From assembly GCF_037974355.1 (NCBI RefSeq), contig NZ_CP150235.1:682001-746000 (forward strand): a stretch of 64,000 bases of DNA, written 5' to 3'. The notes under the pieces are model-generated. The model ran no database searches. It was not told the origin of the DNA and saw only the letters and a program-made list of their open reading frames with translations. Made by a program: the position numbers and the translations under genes. The stretch is from Paenibacillus sp. FSL R5-0517. Lineage in GTDB: Bacteria; Bacillota; Bacilli; Paenibacillales; Paenibacillaceae. This document shows, piece by piece, positions 45,339 to 54,504 of the stretch; within the stretch, counting starts at the first letter, position 1, and every line of letters begins with the position of its first letter.

Positions 45339-47126
45339 ATGACTAAAATTAAGAACGCTTTCACAACACTTCCGATTCATCACAAAACGATTCTTCTTAT
45401 TGGCATTTTGATGTTAATCAGCTTTACGTTTTATGCGTCTGTGCTCCGATATGTGTTCAGCATCTATGATCGTCAAATCTACGAGAAGTCCTCGCAAGTC
45501 CTCAATATGTCTTCAGTAGGCATTGAGAATCAACTGCGTGAGATGTCCAGTCTCTCTTTCAAGGTGATGTCAGATGAGCCGCTTCAGCAATATCTGCTTC
45601 AACTTGAAAAGGCCGAGACAGGTTACGAGAAAAATGGTCTGCGCAAAAAAATTACTAACCGGTTAGTTGCTTATGCCGGGTCTGAGAAATACGTCTATTC
45701 CATGCTATTTATCGATAATGATAATAACGTTATGGCTGCAGGGAACCGGGAAGGAATTTCGGAGACAAAACAGAAGGAACTGGTGACACTGGGAGACCGA
45801 TATTCGGGGTCCAATGTGTGGCATACCAGTGGGGATCAACAAGCTAGGCTTTTATCCGTCCGACAGGTGAAATCTTTTACGGGTGGGGCGTTTACGCTGG
45901 AAAAGCTCGGTACGCTGATTATCCGTGTCCGTCTGGACCGAATTGTCCAGGATCAGATGCAAGAACCGGCAGAGGACTCCCAGTTGTTGATTACGGATGG
46001 AAAAGAAGTGATCTATCCAACAGAATCAGCAGTCAGTGAAGCTGAAATAGAGTCGGAATTGAAGCGGACCCAACCTTATGGCATCGCCATGTTTGAGCAT
46101 GGTCGTTATTTTGTCGCCCGGGCCAACTCTTCCTACACTGACTGGACTTACCTATATACGACGCCTTTTGATCAGATGTTTAAACAAATTCAGTTTGTCA
46201 AACAGCTGGTCACGGTCATCTTTATTATGATTTTTCTGGTCGCACTGATTATTGGAGCGAAGTTTTCTCGCAGTATCACCCACCCGATTGCGCAGTTGAT
46301 CAAAAAGATGCGTAATATCGAAAAAGGCGATTTGGATAAACTGGAGGAGGCTGCCCTTGGCAATGTTCCCATATCTCCACAGAATGAGGTGGGGCTGCTG
46401 CATCGCACCTTCAAGATGATGCTTCAACGGATACGTGAATTGATTGATGAGAACTATGCTAAGCAATTGGTGATTCGTGAGACGGAGTTGAAAGCGCTTC
46501 AGGCGCAGATTAATCCACATTTTCTATACAACACGTTGGAATCAATTAACTGGTTGGCCAAAGTGCAGAAGCAACGACAGATCTCGGAAATGGTTGAGGC
46601 GCTTGGATTTCTGCTGCGCAGCTCTGTGAATATGTCCGAGAAGTGGATCACGCTTGAAAGAGAGCTGGACATAGTCCGCAGTTACGTTACGATTCAGCGC
46701 ACTCGTTTTGAGGAGAGACTTAATTTTGACATGGAGATTGCCCCTGAGGTGGGAACGGCCCGGATTCCCAAGTTAACGTTACAGCCACTCGTGGAGAACG
46801 CCATACATTATGCACTCGAACCAAGCATTGAACCCTGCCGAATTCGTATTCGGGCGAGAGCAGATGGAGATAAGGTGATTATCGAAGTCGAAGACGACGG
46901 TCCGGGGATGACACCGGAATTTCTGGAACAACTACACGAAGGACGTATTCAGACAAGAGGACAGGGCATTGGGTTATCTAACATCCAGGAACGAATCAGA
47001 CTGACCTTCGGTGATGAAGGTGGAATGGTGATGAGGAGCAAGCCCGGATCAGGAACTGTAGTATCGATCAGCATACCTTGGATCAGAGAGGACGATGACG
47101 ATGTACAAAGTGATGCTCGTAGATGA
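45339..47126 (+). CDS. yesM: YesM-like sensor histidine kinase
   Basis: This encodes 595 residues. Two membrane helices (about 18-40 and 285-305) enclose an extracellular Cache-type sensing domain. A HAMP follows, then the His_kinase block INPHFLYNTLESINWLAKVQ (His about 394), and an HATPase domain with ENAIHYALEP, EVEDDGPGM and GQGIGLSNIQERI. It pairs with the YesN-like regulator 3' to it (26-bp overlap). In Bacillus, YesMN controls rhamnogalacturonan uptake genes, as the neighbours here suggest. Confidence 0.88.
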   Translation: MTKIKNAFTTLPIHHKTILLIGILMLISFTFYASVLRYVFSIYDRQIYEKSSQVLNMSSVGIENQLREMSSLSFKVMSDEPLQQYLLQLEKAETGYEKNGLRKKITNRLVAYAGSEKYVYSMLFIDNDNNVMAAGNREGISETKQKELVTLGDRYSGSNVWHTSGDQQARLLSVRQVKSFTGGAFTLEKLGTLIIRVRLDRIVQDQMQEPAEDSQLLITDGKEVIYPTESAVSEAEIESELKRTQPYGIAMFEHGRYFVARANSSYTDWTYLYTTPFDQMFKQIQFVKQLVTVIFIMIFLVALIIGAKFSRSITHPIAQLIKKMRNIEKGDLDKLEEAALGNVPISPQNEVGLLHRTFKMMLQRIRELIDENYAKQLVIRETELKALQAQINPHFLYNTLESINWLAKVQKQRQISEMVEALGFLLRSSVNMSEKWITLERELDIVRSYVTIQRTRFEERLNFDMEIAPEVGTARIPKLTLQPLVENAIHYALEPSIEPCRIRIRARADGDKVIIEVEDDGPGMTPEFLEQLHEGRIQTRGQGIGLSNIQERIRLTFGDEGGMVMRSKPGSGTVVSISIPWIREDDDDVQSDARR

Positions 47127-48654
47127 TGAACGTGTCATTCTGGAGGGGATTTCCCAAGTGGTCGATTGGGCCGCGGCAGGTACGGAATTGGTGGGTACGG
47201 CGAGGAATGGGATTGAAGCATTGGACAAAATCGGGCAGTCGAGACCTGACATTATTATTACGGATATCTCCATGCCGGGTCTGGATGGTCTCGGACTCAT
47301 AGAGAAGGCATCGGAAGCATATCCAGGGGTACGTTTCATCATGTTATCCGGCTACAAGGAGTTCGAGTATGCCCGCAGGGCGATGCAATATGGTGTGAAG
47401 CATTATTTGCTCAAACCATGTAATGAGAATCAGATCCATGATGCGTTAACCGAACTGTTGCAGGAACATCAGGATGCTCAAGTGAAGGAGCATGTTGCTG
47501 GTGAGATGAAACAGCGATTACAGCGTGTCCTTCCGCATGTGAAGGAGCAATTTCTGCTAGAATTCATGACCAACCGAACCTATGGGCCAGTTGATCTGGA
47601 ATATTATCAGGAGCTGTTCGATCTGGAGCTTGAAGAGAACACAGTTCGGTTACTGCTGTTCCGAATCGTAGATGAGCATGATTACAGTCACTTATTTGCG
47701 ATCAAAAACATTGCCAGTGATCTGCTACCGGATGTACTGTTAAGCACTACCATTGAAGGCAAACTTCTGATTCTGCTTGCGGATTCAACTGATCCGGGCC
47801 GATTGGAAGAAAATATTGAAGAGGTTCGGGCTGCATTTACCAGACTGTATAAACTGGAAGTGACCGCTGCGCTGAGTGAAGCAGATCGAATGATCCAGTC
47901 CCGGCGGTTGTTTCGTGAGGCATTGCAGTATCTGAACCATCGCTTTTTTATTGGTGAAGGCAAACTGATCACGAAGAATGATCTCGTTCTGGCAGGAGAA
48001 TGCGACGGCGTGCATGTAGAACAGGATGCAGAGCAACTGTGTCAGTTGATCAAATCGGGCAATACAGAAGAAACCGCGGCAGAGGTGGATCGTCTGTTTG
48101 ATCTATTATCGCGTCAGCAGTTGGAGATTGAGGTGACTCGTTCTTATGTAGTGCAGCTGTATTCTGCGATGGTTCATGTATGTCCGCCCGAGGAGGCAAC
48201 AGAATTCACCCAGCGTATGGCGGAACTGCCTCATATCGATACGTTATCTGGATTAAAAACTTTTGTTGCAAGCAGTGCAGCCCGGCTAACTTCCGGGTAT
48301 TACAAAAACCATATCAGCCGCCAGTCTTCCGCCGTGGAGAAGATGATGGATATCGTGGATCGTCATTATGGAGAGGCAGATCTCTCGCTCAATGGAGTCG
48401 CTCATCAGATGTTATATATGAATCCGGATTATCTGGGCAAGATTTTCAAAAAAGTCACGGGCGAGAATTTCTCCAATTACGTCAATCGTCTGCGCATCGA
48501 ACGGGCGTGTGATCATATCCGCAGAGGCGGGGATGTTAAAGTATTCGAACTAGCTGAGTTGTTCGGATTCGGCGGTAATTCGCAATATTTCAGTCAGGTG
48601 TTCAAAAAATGGACCGGTATGACACCTACGGAATTCCGCAGGATCGGCATATAA
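47101..48654 (+). CDS. yesN: YesN-like AraC-type response regulator
   Basis: This encodes 517 residues from ATG 47101, 8 bp after GAGAGGA and overlapping the kinase gene. The receiver domain has VDDER and phospho-Asp in ITDISMPGLDG (about 55). A long middle region follows. The C-terminal AraC HTH domain (about 415-517) includes VAHQMLYMNPDYLGKIFKKV and AELFGFGGNSQYFSQVFKKW. It probably activates the downstream transporter operon at 48875 in response to the kinase. Confidence 0.9.
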   Translation: MYKVMLVDDERVILEGISQVVDWAAAGTELVGTARNGIEALDKIGQSRPDIIITDISMPGLDGLGLIEKASEAYPGVRFIMLSGYKEFEYARRAMQYGVKHYLLKPCNENQIHDALTELLQEHQDAQVKEHVAGEMKQRLQRVLPHVKEQFLLEFMTNRTYGPVDLEYYQELFDLELEENTVRLLLFRIVDEHDYSHLFAIKNIASDLLPDVLLSTTIEGKLLILLADSTDPGRLEENIEEVRAAFTRLYKLEVTAALSEADRMIQSRRLFREALQYLNHRFFIGEGKLITKNDLVLAGECDGVHVEQDAEQLCQLIKSGNTEETAAEVDRLFDLLSRQQLEIEVTRSYVVQLYSAMVHVCPPEEATEFTQRMAELPHIDTLSGLKTFVASSAARLTSGYYKNHISRQSSAVEKMMDIVDRHYGEADLSLNGVAHQMLYMNPDYLGKIFKKVTGENFSNYVNRLRIERACDHIRRGGDVKVFELAELFGFGGNSQYFSQVFKKWTGMTPTEFRRIGI

Positions 48655-48688
48655 CAATGAGATATCAATCGTATGACTCATGTCTGGG

Positions 48689-48735
48689 GAGGATGAACAG
48701 CGCTGAGAGGGAGCTGTTGTCCTCCTCTGTTTTTT
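48689..48735 (+). terminator. Terminator between yesN and the transporter operon
   Basis: GAGGATGAACAGC (48689-48701) pairs with GCTGTTGTCCTC (48713-48724), and a T run follows at 48730. Confidence 0.75.
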
Positions 48736-48804
48736 GAACCAACAAGACGGTTTTGTGTATTCAACTCTGGTCGCACATTTGCGAAAATGACATTAACAAG
48801 TTTG

Positions 48805-48818
48805 TGAAAGCGTTATCA
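48805..48818 (+). promoter_or_regulatory. cre site before the solute-binding protein gene
   Basis: TGAAAGCGTTATCA fits the cre consensus TGWAANCGNTNWCA exactly. It lies 57 bp before the ATG at 48875 and suggests repression by CcpA when preferred sugars are present. Confidence 0.7.
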
Positions 48819-48874
48819 GAAATAAGAGGGTAACGCGTTCACACAACCATATCAACATAAAAGGGGAGATTGGC

Positions 48875-50158
48875 ATGGTGAAAAAGGCAATATTCCTGAT
48901 GATGGCTGCGTTGCTCGTTTTTACAGCGGCATGTAGTTCAGGTGGAGGAAGCGAACAGGGGTCTTCGGATGGATCGGTTACTCTGCGGATCGCTTGGTGG
49001 GGTTCGGATGCACGGCATGAATATACACAGAAGGTCATTGACCTATACAAGTCGAAAAATCCGAATGTCAAAATTGACGTGGAATATGCTTCATTTGATG
49101 ACTACTGGAAAAAGCTTGCACCACAAGCAGCAGCAAATCAATTGCCTGATATCGTTCAGATGGATATTTCCTACATCAGCCAATATGCACAGAATGGTCA
49201 GCTTGAGGATCTAGCGCCTTATCTGGGCAACCAGATCAAAGTGGACGATGTGTCTGAGAATGTAATTAGCACAGGTGTAATTAATGGCAAACAATACGGT
49301 GTACCTGCCGGTGTTAACGTTCTGGGCTTCCAATATGATCCGGCGTTGCTTAAAAAAGCAGGCGTGGATGCAATCCCTGACAATATGACTTGGGAGTCCT
49401 ACGAAGCACTGGGTAAACAAGCCGCTGAGAAAGGTCTGTATTTGGATGGAGGGGTAGCTCCGGATATCTTCTTCCATTACTTCCTGCGTACCAAAGGGTT
49501 GTCGCTATACAATGCGGAAGGCACAGGTCTTGGTTATGATGATGACCAATTGTTTGTTGAATTCTTCGGACTTATGCGCCGCATGATTGAGCAGGGCGCA
49601 GCACCTACACCGGATGTAGCCAACCAAACCAAAGGCATTATTGAGGAATCGGATCTCGTGAAGGAAAAAGGAATTGGCGTATGGCAGTGGTCCAACCAGT
49701 TCGTAGCTTTGCAACAGGTAGCGAACCGTCCGCTCGAAATTGCTCCAATGCCAGGACCTGATATGGAAAAAGGACTTTATATGCAACCAAGTATGTATTG
49801 GGGTGTAACATCTAACTCCAAAGTGAAGGAAGAAGCGGCTAAATTCATTGATTTCTGGGTGAATGACGTGGAAGCCAACAAACTGATCAAAGGGGAGCGC
49901 GGTGTACCAATCTCCGGAGCAATCAAGGAAGCCATCGCACCTGAGCTGAGTGACGCCACGAAACAGGTCTTTGAATTCGTAGCCGCAATGGAGCCTAAGG
50001 CTTCACCAATGAGTTCACCGCCACCGGTGGGTTCACCGGAAGTAATCTCTGCTCTGGCCGATGTGGTTGAAGAGTTGAACTTTGGCAAAATCACACCTGA
50101 ACAGGCAGCAGAAACATTCCGCAAAAATGCCGAATCGGTACTTGCAAACAATAAATAA
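48875..50158 (+). CDS. yesO: Sugar ABC transporter solute-binding lipoprotein
   Basis: This encodes 427 residues. The lipoprotein signal peptide ends in the lipobox FTAAC (Cys20). The mature protein is of the CUT1 family 1 type (RIAWWGSDARHEYTQKVIDLY, IVQMDISYISQYA). It probably binds an oligosaccharide outside the cell; the neighbours suggest a rhamnogalacturonan fragment. RBS AAGGGGAG. The name follows Bacillus YesO by context. Confidence 0.87.
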   Translation: MVKKAIFLMMAALLVFTAACSSGGGSEQGSSDGSVTLRIAWWGSDARHEYTQKVIDLYKSKNPNVKIDVEYASFDDYWKKLAPQAAANQLPDIVQMDISYISQYAQNGQLEDLAPYLGNQIKVDDVSENVISTGVINGKQYGVPAGVNVLGFQYDPALLKKAGVDAIPDNMTWESYEALGKQAAEKGLYLDGGVAPDIFFHYFLRTKGLSLYNAEGTGLGYDDDQLFVEFFGLMRRMIEQGAAPTPDVANQTKGIIEESDLVKEKGIGVWQWSNQFVALQQVANRPLEIAPMPGPDMEKGLYMQPSMYWGVTSNSKVKEEAAKFIDFWVNDVEANKLIKGERGVPISGAIKEAIAPELSDATKQVFEFVAAMEPKASPMSSPPPVGSPEVISALADVVEELNFGKITPEQAAETFRKNAESVLANNK

Positions 50159-50170
50159 CAGTTGAATGAT

Positions 50171-50269
50171 AGCTTGCTCGTCCCACTTCAGGGATGGTCG
50201 GGAATGGGGCTGCTCGCGAATGCGAGGGCCTTTCCCCGTCCAGATGACCGAAGGATGAGAGAGCAAGCT
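50171..50269 (+). promoter_or_regulatory. Long intercistronic stem after the binding-protein gene
   Basis: AGCTTGCTC (50171-50179) pairs with GAGCAAGCT (50261-50269) around a structured, GC-rich interior. Stems here commonly stabilise binding-protein mRNA or attenuate transcription into the permease genes. Confidence 0.55.
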
Positions 50270-50293
50270 GATCCATGAAGGAGGTTCGTTCCA

Positions 50294-51196
50294 TTGAGGC
50301 AGTATTCGTCGTTACGTCGAAACTTAACCGGATATGCGTTCATAAGCCCGTTTATTATTGGATTCCTGGGCTTCACACTCATCCCCATGTTTGTATCCTT
50401 ATATATGTCGTTCACGAGTTATAACTTGTTCACTTCTCCGCGGTGGATTGGGCTCGATAACTACACCAAAATGTTTTTTGATGACCCGAAATATTGGAAC
50501 TCGGTCAAAGTGACGTTTCTGTATGTATTCATTGGGGTTCCGTTAAGATTGATCTTTGCCCTCTTCGTAGCGATGGTCCTCAATACTGGCTCTCGTATGA
50601 TTGGAACGTACCGGACGTTGTATTACCTGCCATCCATTATCGGCGGTAGTGTGGCTGTATCCATTATGTGGCGTAACCTCTTCAGTAATGAGGGTGTTAT
50701 CAACAGCGCTCTAACGGCAATTGGGATTGGGCCTATAAGCTGGTTTGGTGACCCGAATGCGTCCCTGGTTATGCTGATCTCACTGTCTGTGTGGCAGTTC
50801 GGTTCGTCCATGCTGATCTTCCTGGCTGGTCTCAAAAACATCTCCCCTGAGATGTACGAGGCAGCAGGTGTGGATGGTGCGAATCCGGTTCGAAAATTTT
50901 TCAGCATCACCTTGCCGCTTCTTAGCCCAATCGTCCTGTTCAATATGATCATGCAGACAATTGGGGCATTCATGACCTTCGTACCTGCTTACATTATCTC
51001 CAAAGGCGAAGGCGGCCCAATGGATGGTACCATGCTGTACTCCCTGTATCTGTTCCGTCAGGCATTTATGTTTAACAACATGGGGTATGCTTCGGCAATG
51101 GCCTGGATCATGCTCATTATGATTGGAATACTCACGGTGGCTGTCTTCCTGACATCCAAGTACTGGGTATTCTATGAATCTGAAGGAGGGAAGTAA
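50294..51196 (+). CDS. yesP: Carbohydrate ABC transporter permease, subunit 1
   Basis: This encodes 300 residues from TTG 50294, about 10 bp after AAGGAGG. Six membrane helices are predicted, with [20 protein letters not shown] typical of MalF-type. The EAA loop is [20 protein letters not shown]. It forms the channel with the next gene's product; the energising ATPase is presumably a shared MsmX-type protein encoded elsewhere. Confidence 0.9.
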   Translation: MRQYSSLRRNLTGYAFISPFIIGFLGFTLIPMFVSLYMSFTSYNLFTSPRWIGLDNYTKMFFDDPKYWNSVKVTFLYVFIGVPLRLIFALFVAMVLNTGSRMIGTYRTLYYLPSIIGGSVAVSIMWRNLFSNEGVINSALTAIGIGPISWFGDPNASLVMLISLSVWQFGSSMLIFLAGLKNISPEMYEAAGVDGANPVRKFFSITLPLLSPIVLFNMIMQTIGAFMTFVPAYIISKGEGGPMDGTMLYSLYLFRQAFMFNNMGYASAMAWIMLIMIGILTVAVFLTSKYWVFYESEGGK

Positions 51197-51198
51197 CG

Positions 51199-52041
51199 AT
51201 GATGGTATGGAAAAATGTAAAATGGCCCGTGTATCACCTGTTCGTTGCAGCTCTTGCCCTCCTGATGCTCTATCCCGTACTCTGGATGCTCTTCAGTTCA
51301 TTCAAGGAAAGTCGTACGATCTTTGTTACCGCAGATACCCTGTTTCCAGCAGAGTGGATCTGGAGTAACTATGTGGATGGTTGGAAAGGAACAGCAGGAA
51401 GACCGTTCATGGATTACATCACCAACTCCCTTGTAATTGTAGTTATATCTACCATCGGTGCTGTGATATCGTCATCGCTGATCGCTTTTGGTTTTGCCAG
51501 ACTTAGCTTCAAAGGTCGTAGCTTCTGGTTCTCCATTATGATGTTGACGCTGATGCTGCCACATGACGTGGTCTTGGTTCCTCAATACATTATCTTCACG
51601 AAGCTGGGTTGGCTGAATACGATTCTGCCAATCGTTGTCCCTACATTCTTCGGAATGCCGTTCTTCATCTTCCTGATGGTACAGTTCATTCGAACAATTC
51701 CGAAGGAGCTGGATGAGGCTGCAACCATTGATGGATGTAACAAATTCAGATTATATATTCAGATTATTATGCCGCTGATCAAGTCATCTCTGGCAACAGC
51801 AGCGATTTTCTCCTTCTACTGGAGATGGGAGGATCTGCTCGGTCCGGTATTGTACCTCAACTCGCCTGAGAAATATACCGTATCGATGGCACTGAAAATG
51901 TTCCTGGATAGCGAATCTGCTTCTAACTGGGGCGCCATGTTTGCTATGTCCATCGTCAGTCTGGTTCCGGTTGTAGCTGTGTTCTTCATCTTCCAGAAAC
52001 AAATTGTTCAAGGGATGAGCACCAGCGGATTGAAAGGATAA
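51199..52041 (+). CDS. yesQ: Carbohydrate ABC transporter permease, subunit 2
   Basis: This encodes 280 residues of the MalG-type, six membrane helices. The EAA loop is [24 protein letters not shown] 51199, closely spaced after the first permease (stop at 51196), with AGGAGGG upstream. It completes the transporter. Confidence 0.9.
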   Translation: MMVWKNVKWPVYHLFVAALALLMLYPVLWMLFSSFKESRTIFVTADTLFPAEWIWSNYVDGWKGTAGRPFMDYITNSLVIVVISTIGAVISSSLIAFGFARLSFKGRSFWFSIMMLTLMLPHDVVLVPQYIIFTKLGWLNTILPIVVPTFFGMPFFIFLMVQFIRTIPKELDEAATIDGCNKFRLYIQIIMPLIKSSLATAAIFSFYWRWEDLLGPVLYLNSPEKYTVSMALKMFLDSESASNWGAMFAMSIVSLVPVVAVFFIFQKQIVQGMSTSGLKG

Positions 52042-52115
52042 GCAGGCTTGACTGTATATCTTCGTATCTTGCCCGATTGAACGTTTACGAAAGTTAACCA
52101 AGGAGGTTATCGCTT

Positions 52116-53357
52116 TTGAATAAAGCTCAGGATCGTCAGGCCGTTGCCATGGAGGCAGCGGCAGAGGGCCAGGCAGTGTCCGTGACCAGCTGGAAGTATA
52201 ACTTTGGACCGGATTCGGGAAGAGCAGATGAGACAGGGGATTATCTGAAAGTAACTGCAACAACCGCATATGAGGAACGAGGCGGATACGGATTCGAAGC
52301 GGGTTCTCTGGTGTATGAGAAACAACGCATCGGAGATGATGACGTGTCGAATTCCACGAAACAACATCATAACAATCCGGGGCAGACAACCATGTCTGCC
52401 CGATTGCGTTCGGGCTTCTGTATTCCGCTCAAAGCATCCTTCATCGTGGATGTTCCCGATGGAACCTATCAAGTTTTACTTGTTGCAGGTGATGAATTGG
52501 CTGAGACAGTAACCCGCGTGAAAGTTGGTGAGGGCAGGCTTGTACTGCCAACCATTCGTACACTTCCCGGGCAATTTGCAGAGGTGCGATTCTCGGTTGT
52601 TGTTCGTGGCGGCAGACTTCGTCTGTCATTTTCCGGTCCCGCGCCAAGAATCAATGCGTTAGAGATCACCCTTGCGAATCAGACCATGACTGTATTTCTT
52701 GCCGGGGATTCAACCGTAACGGACCAGCCGGAAAGTGGGTATCCGTATTGTGGTTGGGGCCAGCTATTGCCAGCACAGTTCAAACATGATGTGGCAGTGG
52801 ATAATCATGCCCAGTCAGGGCGCAGTTCCCGCAGCTTTATGAATGAAGGCAGGCTCAGCGCCATTCTGGAGCGAATCAAGCCCGAAGATTTTCTGTTTAT
52901 TCAATTTGGACATAACGATGAGAAGCCGGACCCTGAACGTGGGACCGACCCATTCACAACATATAAGGAATATCTGAAAAAGTATATCGATGCTGCCCGT
53001 GAAGCCAAGGCTCGTCCGGTGCTCATAACCCCGGTGCATCGTCGCTATTTTGCGGATGATGGCACATTGACCGATACGCATGGCGATTATATCATCGCCG
53101 TACGTGAGCTGGCGGAACAGGAAGGTGTACCGCTGATCGATCTGGCTGAGCGCAGCCGCCTTCTGTTCGAGCAGGCGGGCGTTGAGGGCACCAAGGACGA
53201 CTTTATGTGGGTGCTGCCAGGAGAGTATGTGAATTTCCCTTCGGGTGTGGAGGATAACACGCATTTTCAGGAACGCGGCGCCCGCCGCCTTGCCCAGCAG
53301 GTGGCAGAAGCCATCCGCGAGTTGCAATTACAACCGTTGCAGATGTATCTGCGGTAG
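52116..53357 (+). CDS. Rhamnogalacturonan acetylesterase (SGNH family)
   Basis: This encodes 413 residues from TTG 52116, preceded by AAGGAGG. An N-terminal beta-sandwich (about 25-190, malectin/CBM-like, starting SWKYNFGPDSGRADETGDYL) precedes the SGNH catalytic domain: FLAGDSTVTDQ (Ser about 198), NHAQSGRSSRSF, QFGHNDEKPD and the Asp/His block DNTHFQERGARRLAQ. No signal peptide is seen, so it acts on imported oligosaccharides. It resembles Bacillus YesT/YesY. Confidence 0.85.
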   Translation: MNKAQDRQAVAMEAAAEGQAVSVTSWKYNFGPDSGRADETGDYLKVTATTAYEERGGYGFEAGSLVYEKQRIGDDDVSNSTKQHHNNPGQTTMSARLRSGFCIPLKASFIVDVPDGTYQVLLVAGDELAETVTRVKVGEGRLVLPTIRTLPGQFAEVRFSVVVRGGRLRLSFSGPAPRINALEITLANQTMTVFLAGDSTVTDQPESGYPYCGWGQLLPAQFKHDVAVDNHAQSGRSSRSFMNEGRLSAILERIKPEDFLFIQFGHNDEKPDPERGTDPFTTYKEYLKKYIDAAREAKARPVLITPVHRRYFADDGTLTDTHGDYIIAVRELAEQEGVPLIDLAERSRLLFEQAGVEGTKDDFMWVLPGEYVNFPSGVEDNTHFQERGARRLAQQVAEAIRELQLQPLQMYLR

Positions 53358-53377
53358 GTTCATGTCCTTAATTATTA

Positions 53378-53597
53378 AGCGAGTTAAACGAAGTAACGAG
53401 CGAAACAAAGTTGCCCAGCGAAGAGCGAAGGCAATAATTTTTTAAAATCAGTTCGGCGAGCGTAGCAGCGGAGGAGGACGGAATCGGGTAGAGGGAGCGA
53501 AGCGTCCGCCTTTGGAGCGGGATTTCCCCTGCTGAGGAGGAATAAATAGAAATCCCGATCCAACAGCGGCCCACAGCCCGATCCGCCCGCCGGAGCG
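53378..53597 (+). repeat. Intergenic 220-bp direct repeat, unit A
   Basis: Unit A begins AGCGAGTTAAACGAAGTAAC and ends CCGGAGCG. It contains a hairpin GGGATTTC (53519-53526) with GAAATCCC (53549-53556). Unit B, 255 bp further on, is nearly identical. Confidence 0.85.
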
Positions 53598-53632
53598 CCA
53601 GCTCCGCGAGTTATTCAGGGTTTAAAAACGGT

Positions 53633-53852
53633 AGCGAGTTAAACGAAGTAACGAGCGAAACAAAGTTGCCCAGCGAATAGCGAGGGCAATAATTTTTTTA
53701 AATCAGTTCGGCGAGCGTAGCAGCGGAGGGGGACGGAATCGGGTAGAGGGAGCGAAGCGTCCGCCTTTGGAGCGGGATTTCCCCTGCTGAGGGGGAATAA
53801 ATAGAAATCCCGAGCCAACAGCGGCCCATAGCCTGATCCGTCCATCGGAGCG
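53633..53852 (+). repeat. Intergenic 220-bp direct repeat, unit B
   Basis: Same length and order as unit A with few substitutions. A further partial copy of its last 48 bp lies at 53909-53956. The 53358-54009 interval is filled by these repeats and has no gene. Confidence 0.85.
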
Positions 53853-53908
53853 ACTACCGTGCGAGCCCACCGGATTTTTAAGAGTTTGCCCCCGCGAATG
53901 AGCCAAAG

Positions 53909-53956
53909 AAATCCCGAGCCAACAGCGGCCCACAGCCCGATCCGTCCATCGGAGCG
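53909..53956 (+). repeat. Third, partial copy of the 3' end of the repeat
   Basis: 48 bp matching the ends of units A and B (AAATCCCGAGCCAACAGCGG onward to GGAGCG). Confidence 0.8.
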
Positions 53957-54009
53957 ACAGCCCCGCAAGCCCACCCGATTTTAACTTAATGATTGGAGGA
54001 TATATTTCA

Positions 54010-54426
54010 ATGACATTGGAGCCGACCAAACAAGGTGCATCAGCCCATAAGAACGATCCGACAGCCACAGGTCATACCTACTGGGTTATCCCTGATGGCT
54101 ACATCCCGCCGGAGAGCAGCGGCACACTGGAAAGTCACGAGAGCATCTGTGTATTAAACACAGGTGCCGCCGATGCGGAACTGAACATCACAATCTATTT
54201 TGAAGACAGAGAACCACTCGAAGATATTGTGGCAGAGGTGCCAGCGAGAAGAACAAAACATATTCGTACCGCATCGCTGCAATCGGGAGAGCAATCTATC
54301 CCGTCAGGCGTACCTTATGCAATTACGGTTTCCAGCAGTATGCCTGTCATTATCCAGTACAGCCGTTTGGACACGACCCAGCCAGAATTGGCTCTGATGA
54401 GTGTCATGGCATATCCATTAGGATAG
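54010..54426 (+). CDS. Sensory-rhodopsin-transducer (ASRT) family small protein
   Basis: This encodes 138 residues from ATG 54010, about 10 bp after GGAGGA; an ATG at 53989 is in frame but has no site. Recognisable family sequence: HTYWVIPDGYIPP, ESHESICVLNTGAADAELNITIYFEDREP, RTKHIRTASL, PYAITVSSSMPVIIQYSRLD and ALMSVMAYPLG. This beta-sandwich family is named for the Anabaena rhodopsin partner but is widespread without rhodopsin and was proposed to bind small molecules such as sugars. Here it follows a pectin-use operon, and no rhodopsin gene is in the window. Confidence 0.85.
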   Translation: MTLEPTKQGASAHKNDPTATGHTYWVIPDGYIPPESSGTLESHESICVLNTGAADAELNITIYFEDREPLEDIVAEVPARRTKHIRTASLQSGEQSIPSGVPYAITVSSSMPVIIQYSRLDTTQPELALMSVMAYPLG

Positions 54427-54454
54427 AATTACAACTTGGCTTGAAATTCAACCC

Positions 54455-54504
54455 AAAAGAAGACCGGTAACCTTGCATGTAATGCAGGTCACAGGTCTTC
54501 TTTT
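54455..54504. terminator. Bidirectional terminator, ASRT gene and ger operon
   Basis: AAAAGAAGACC (54455-54465) pairs with GGTCTTCTTTT (54494-54504), with a TTGCAT/ATGCAG inner stem. It touches the stop codon of gerC at 54503. Confidence 0.85.

Noticed and set aside
53703..54068. Open frames on the minus strand across the repeat block (about 53639-53974 and 53703-54068)
   Set aside because: They lie within direct repeats, have no ribosome sites, and one overlaps the ASRT-family gene start.
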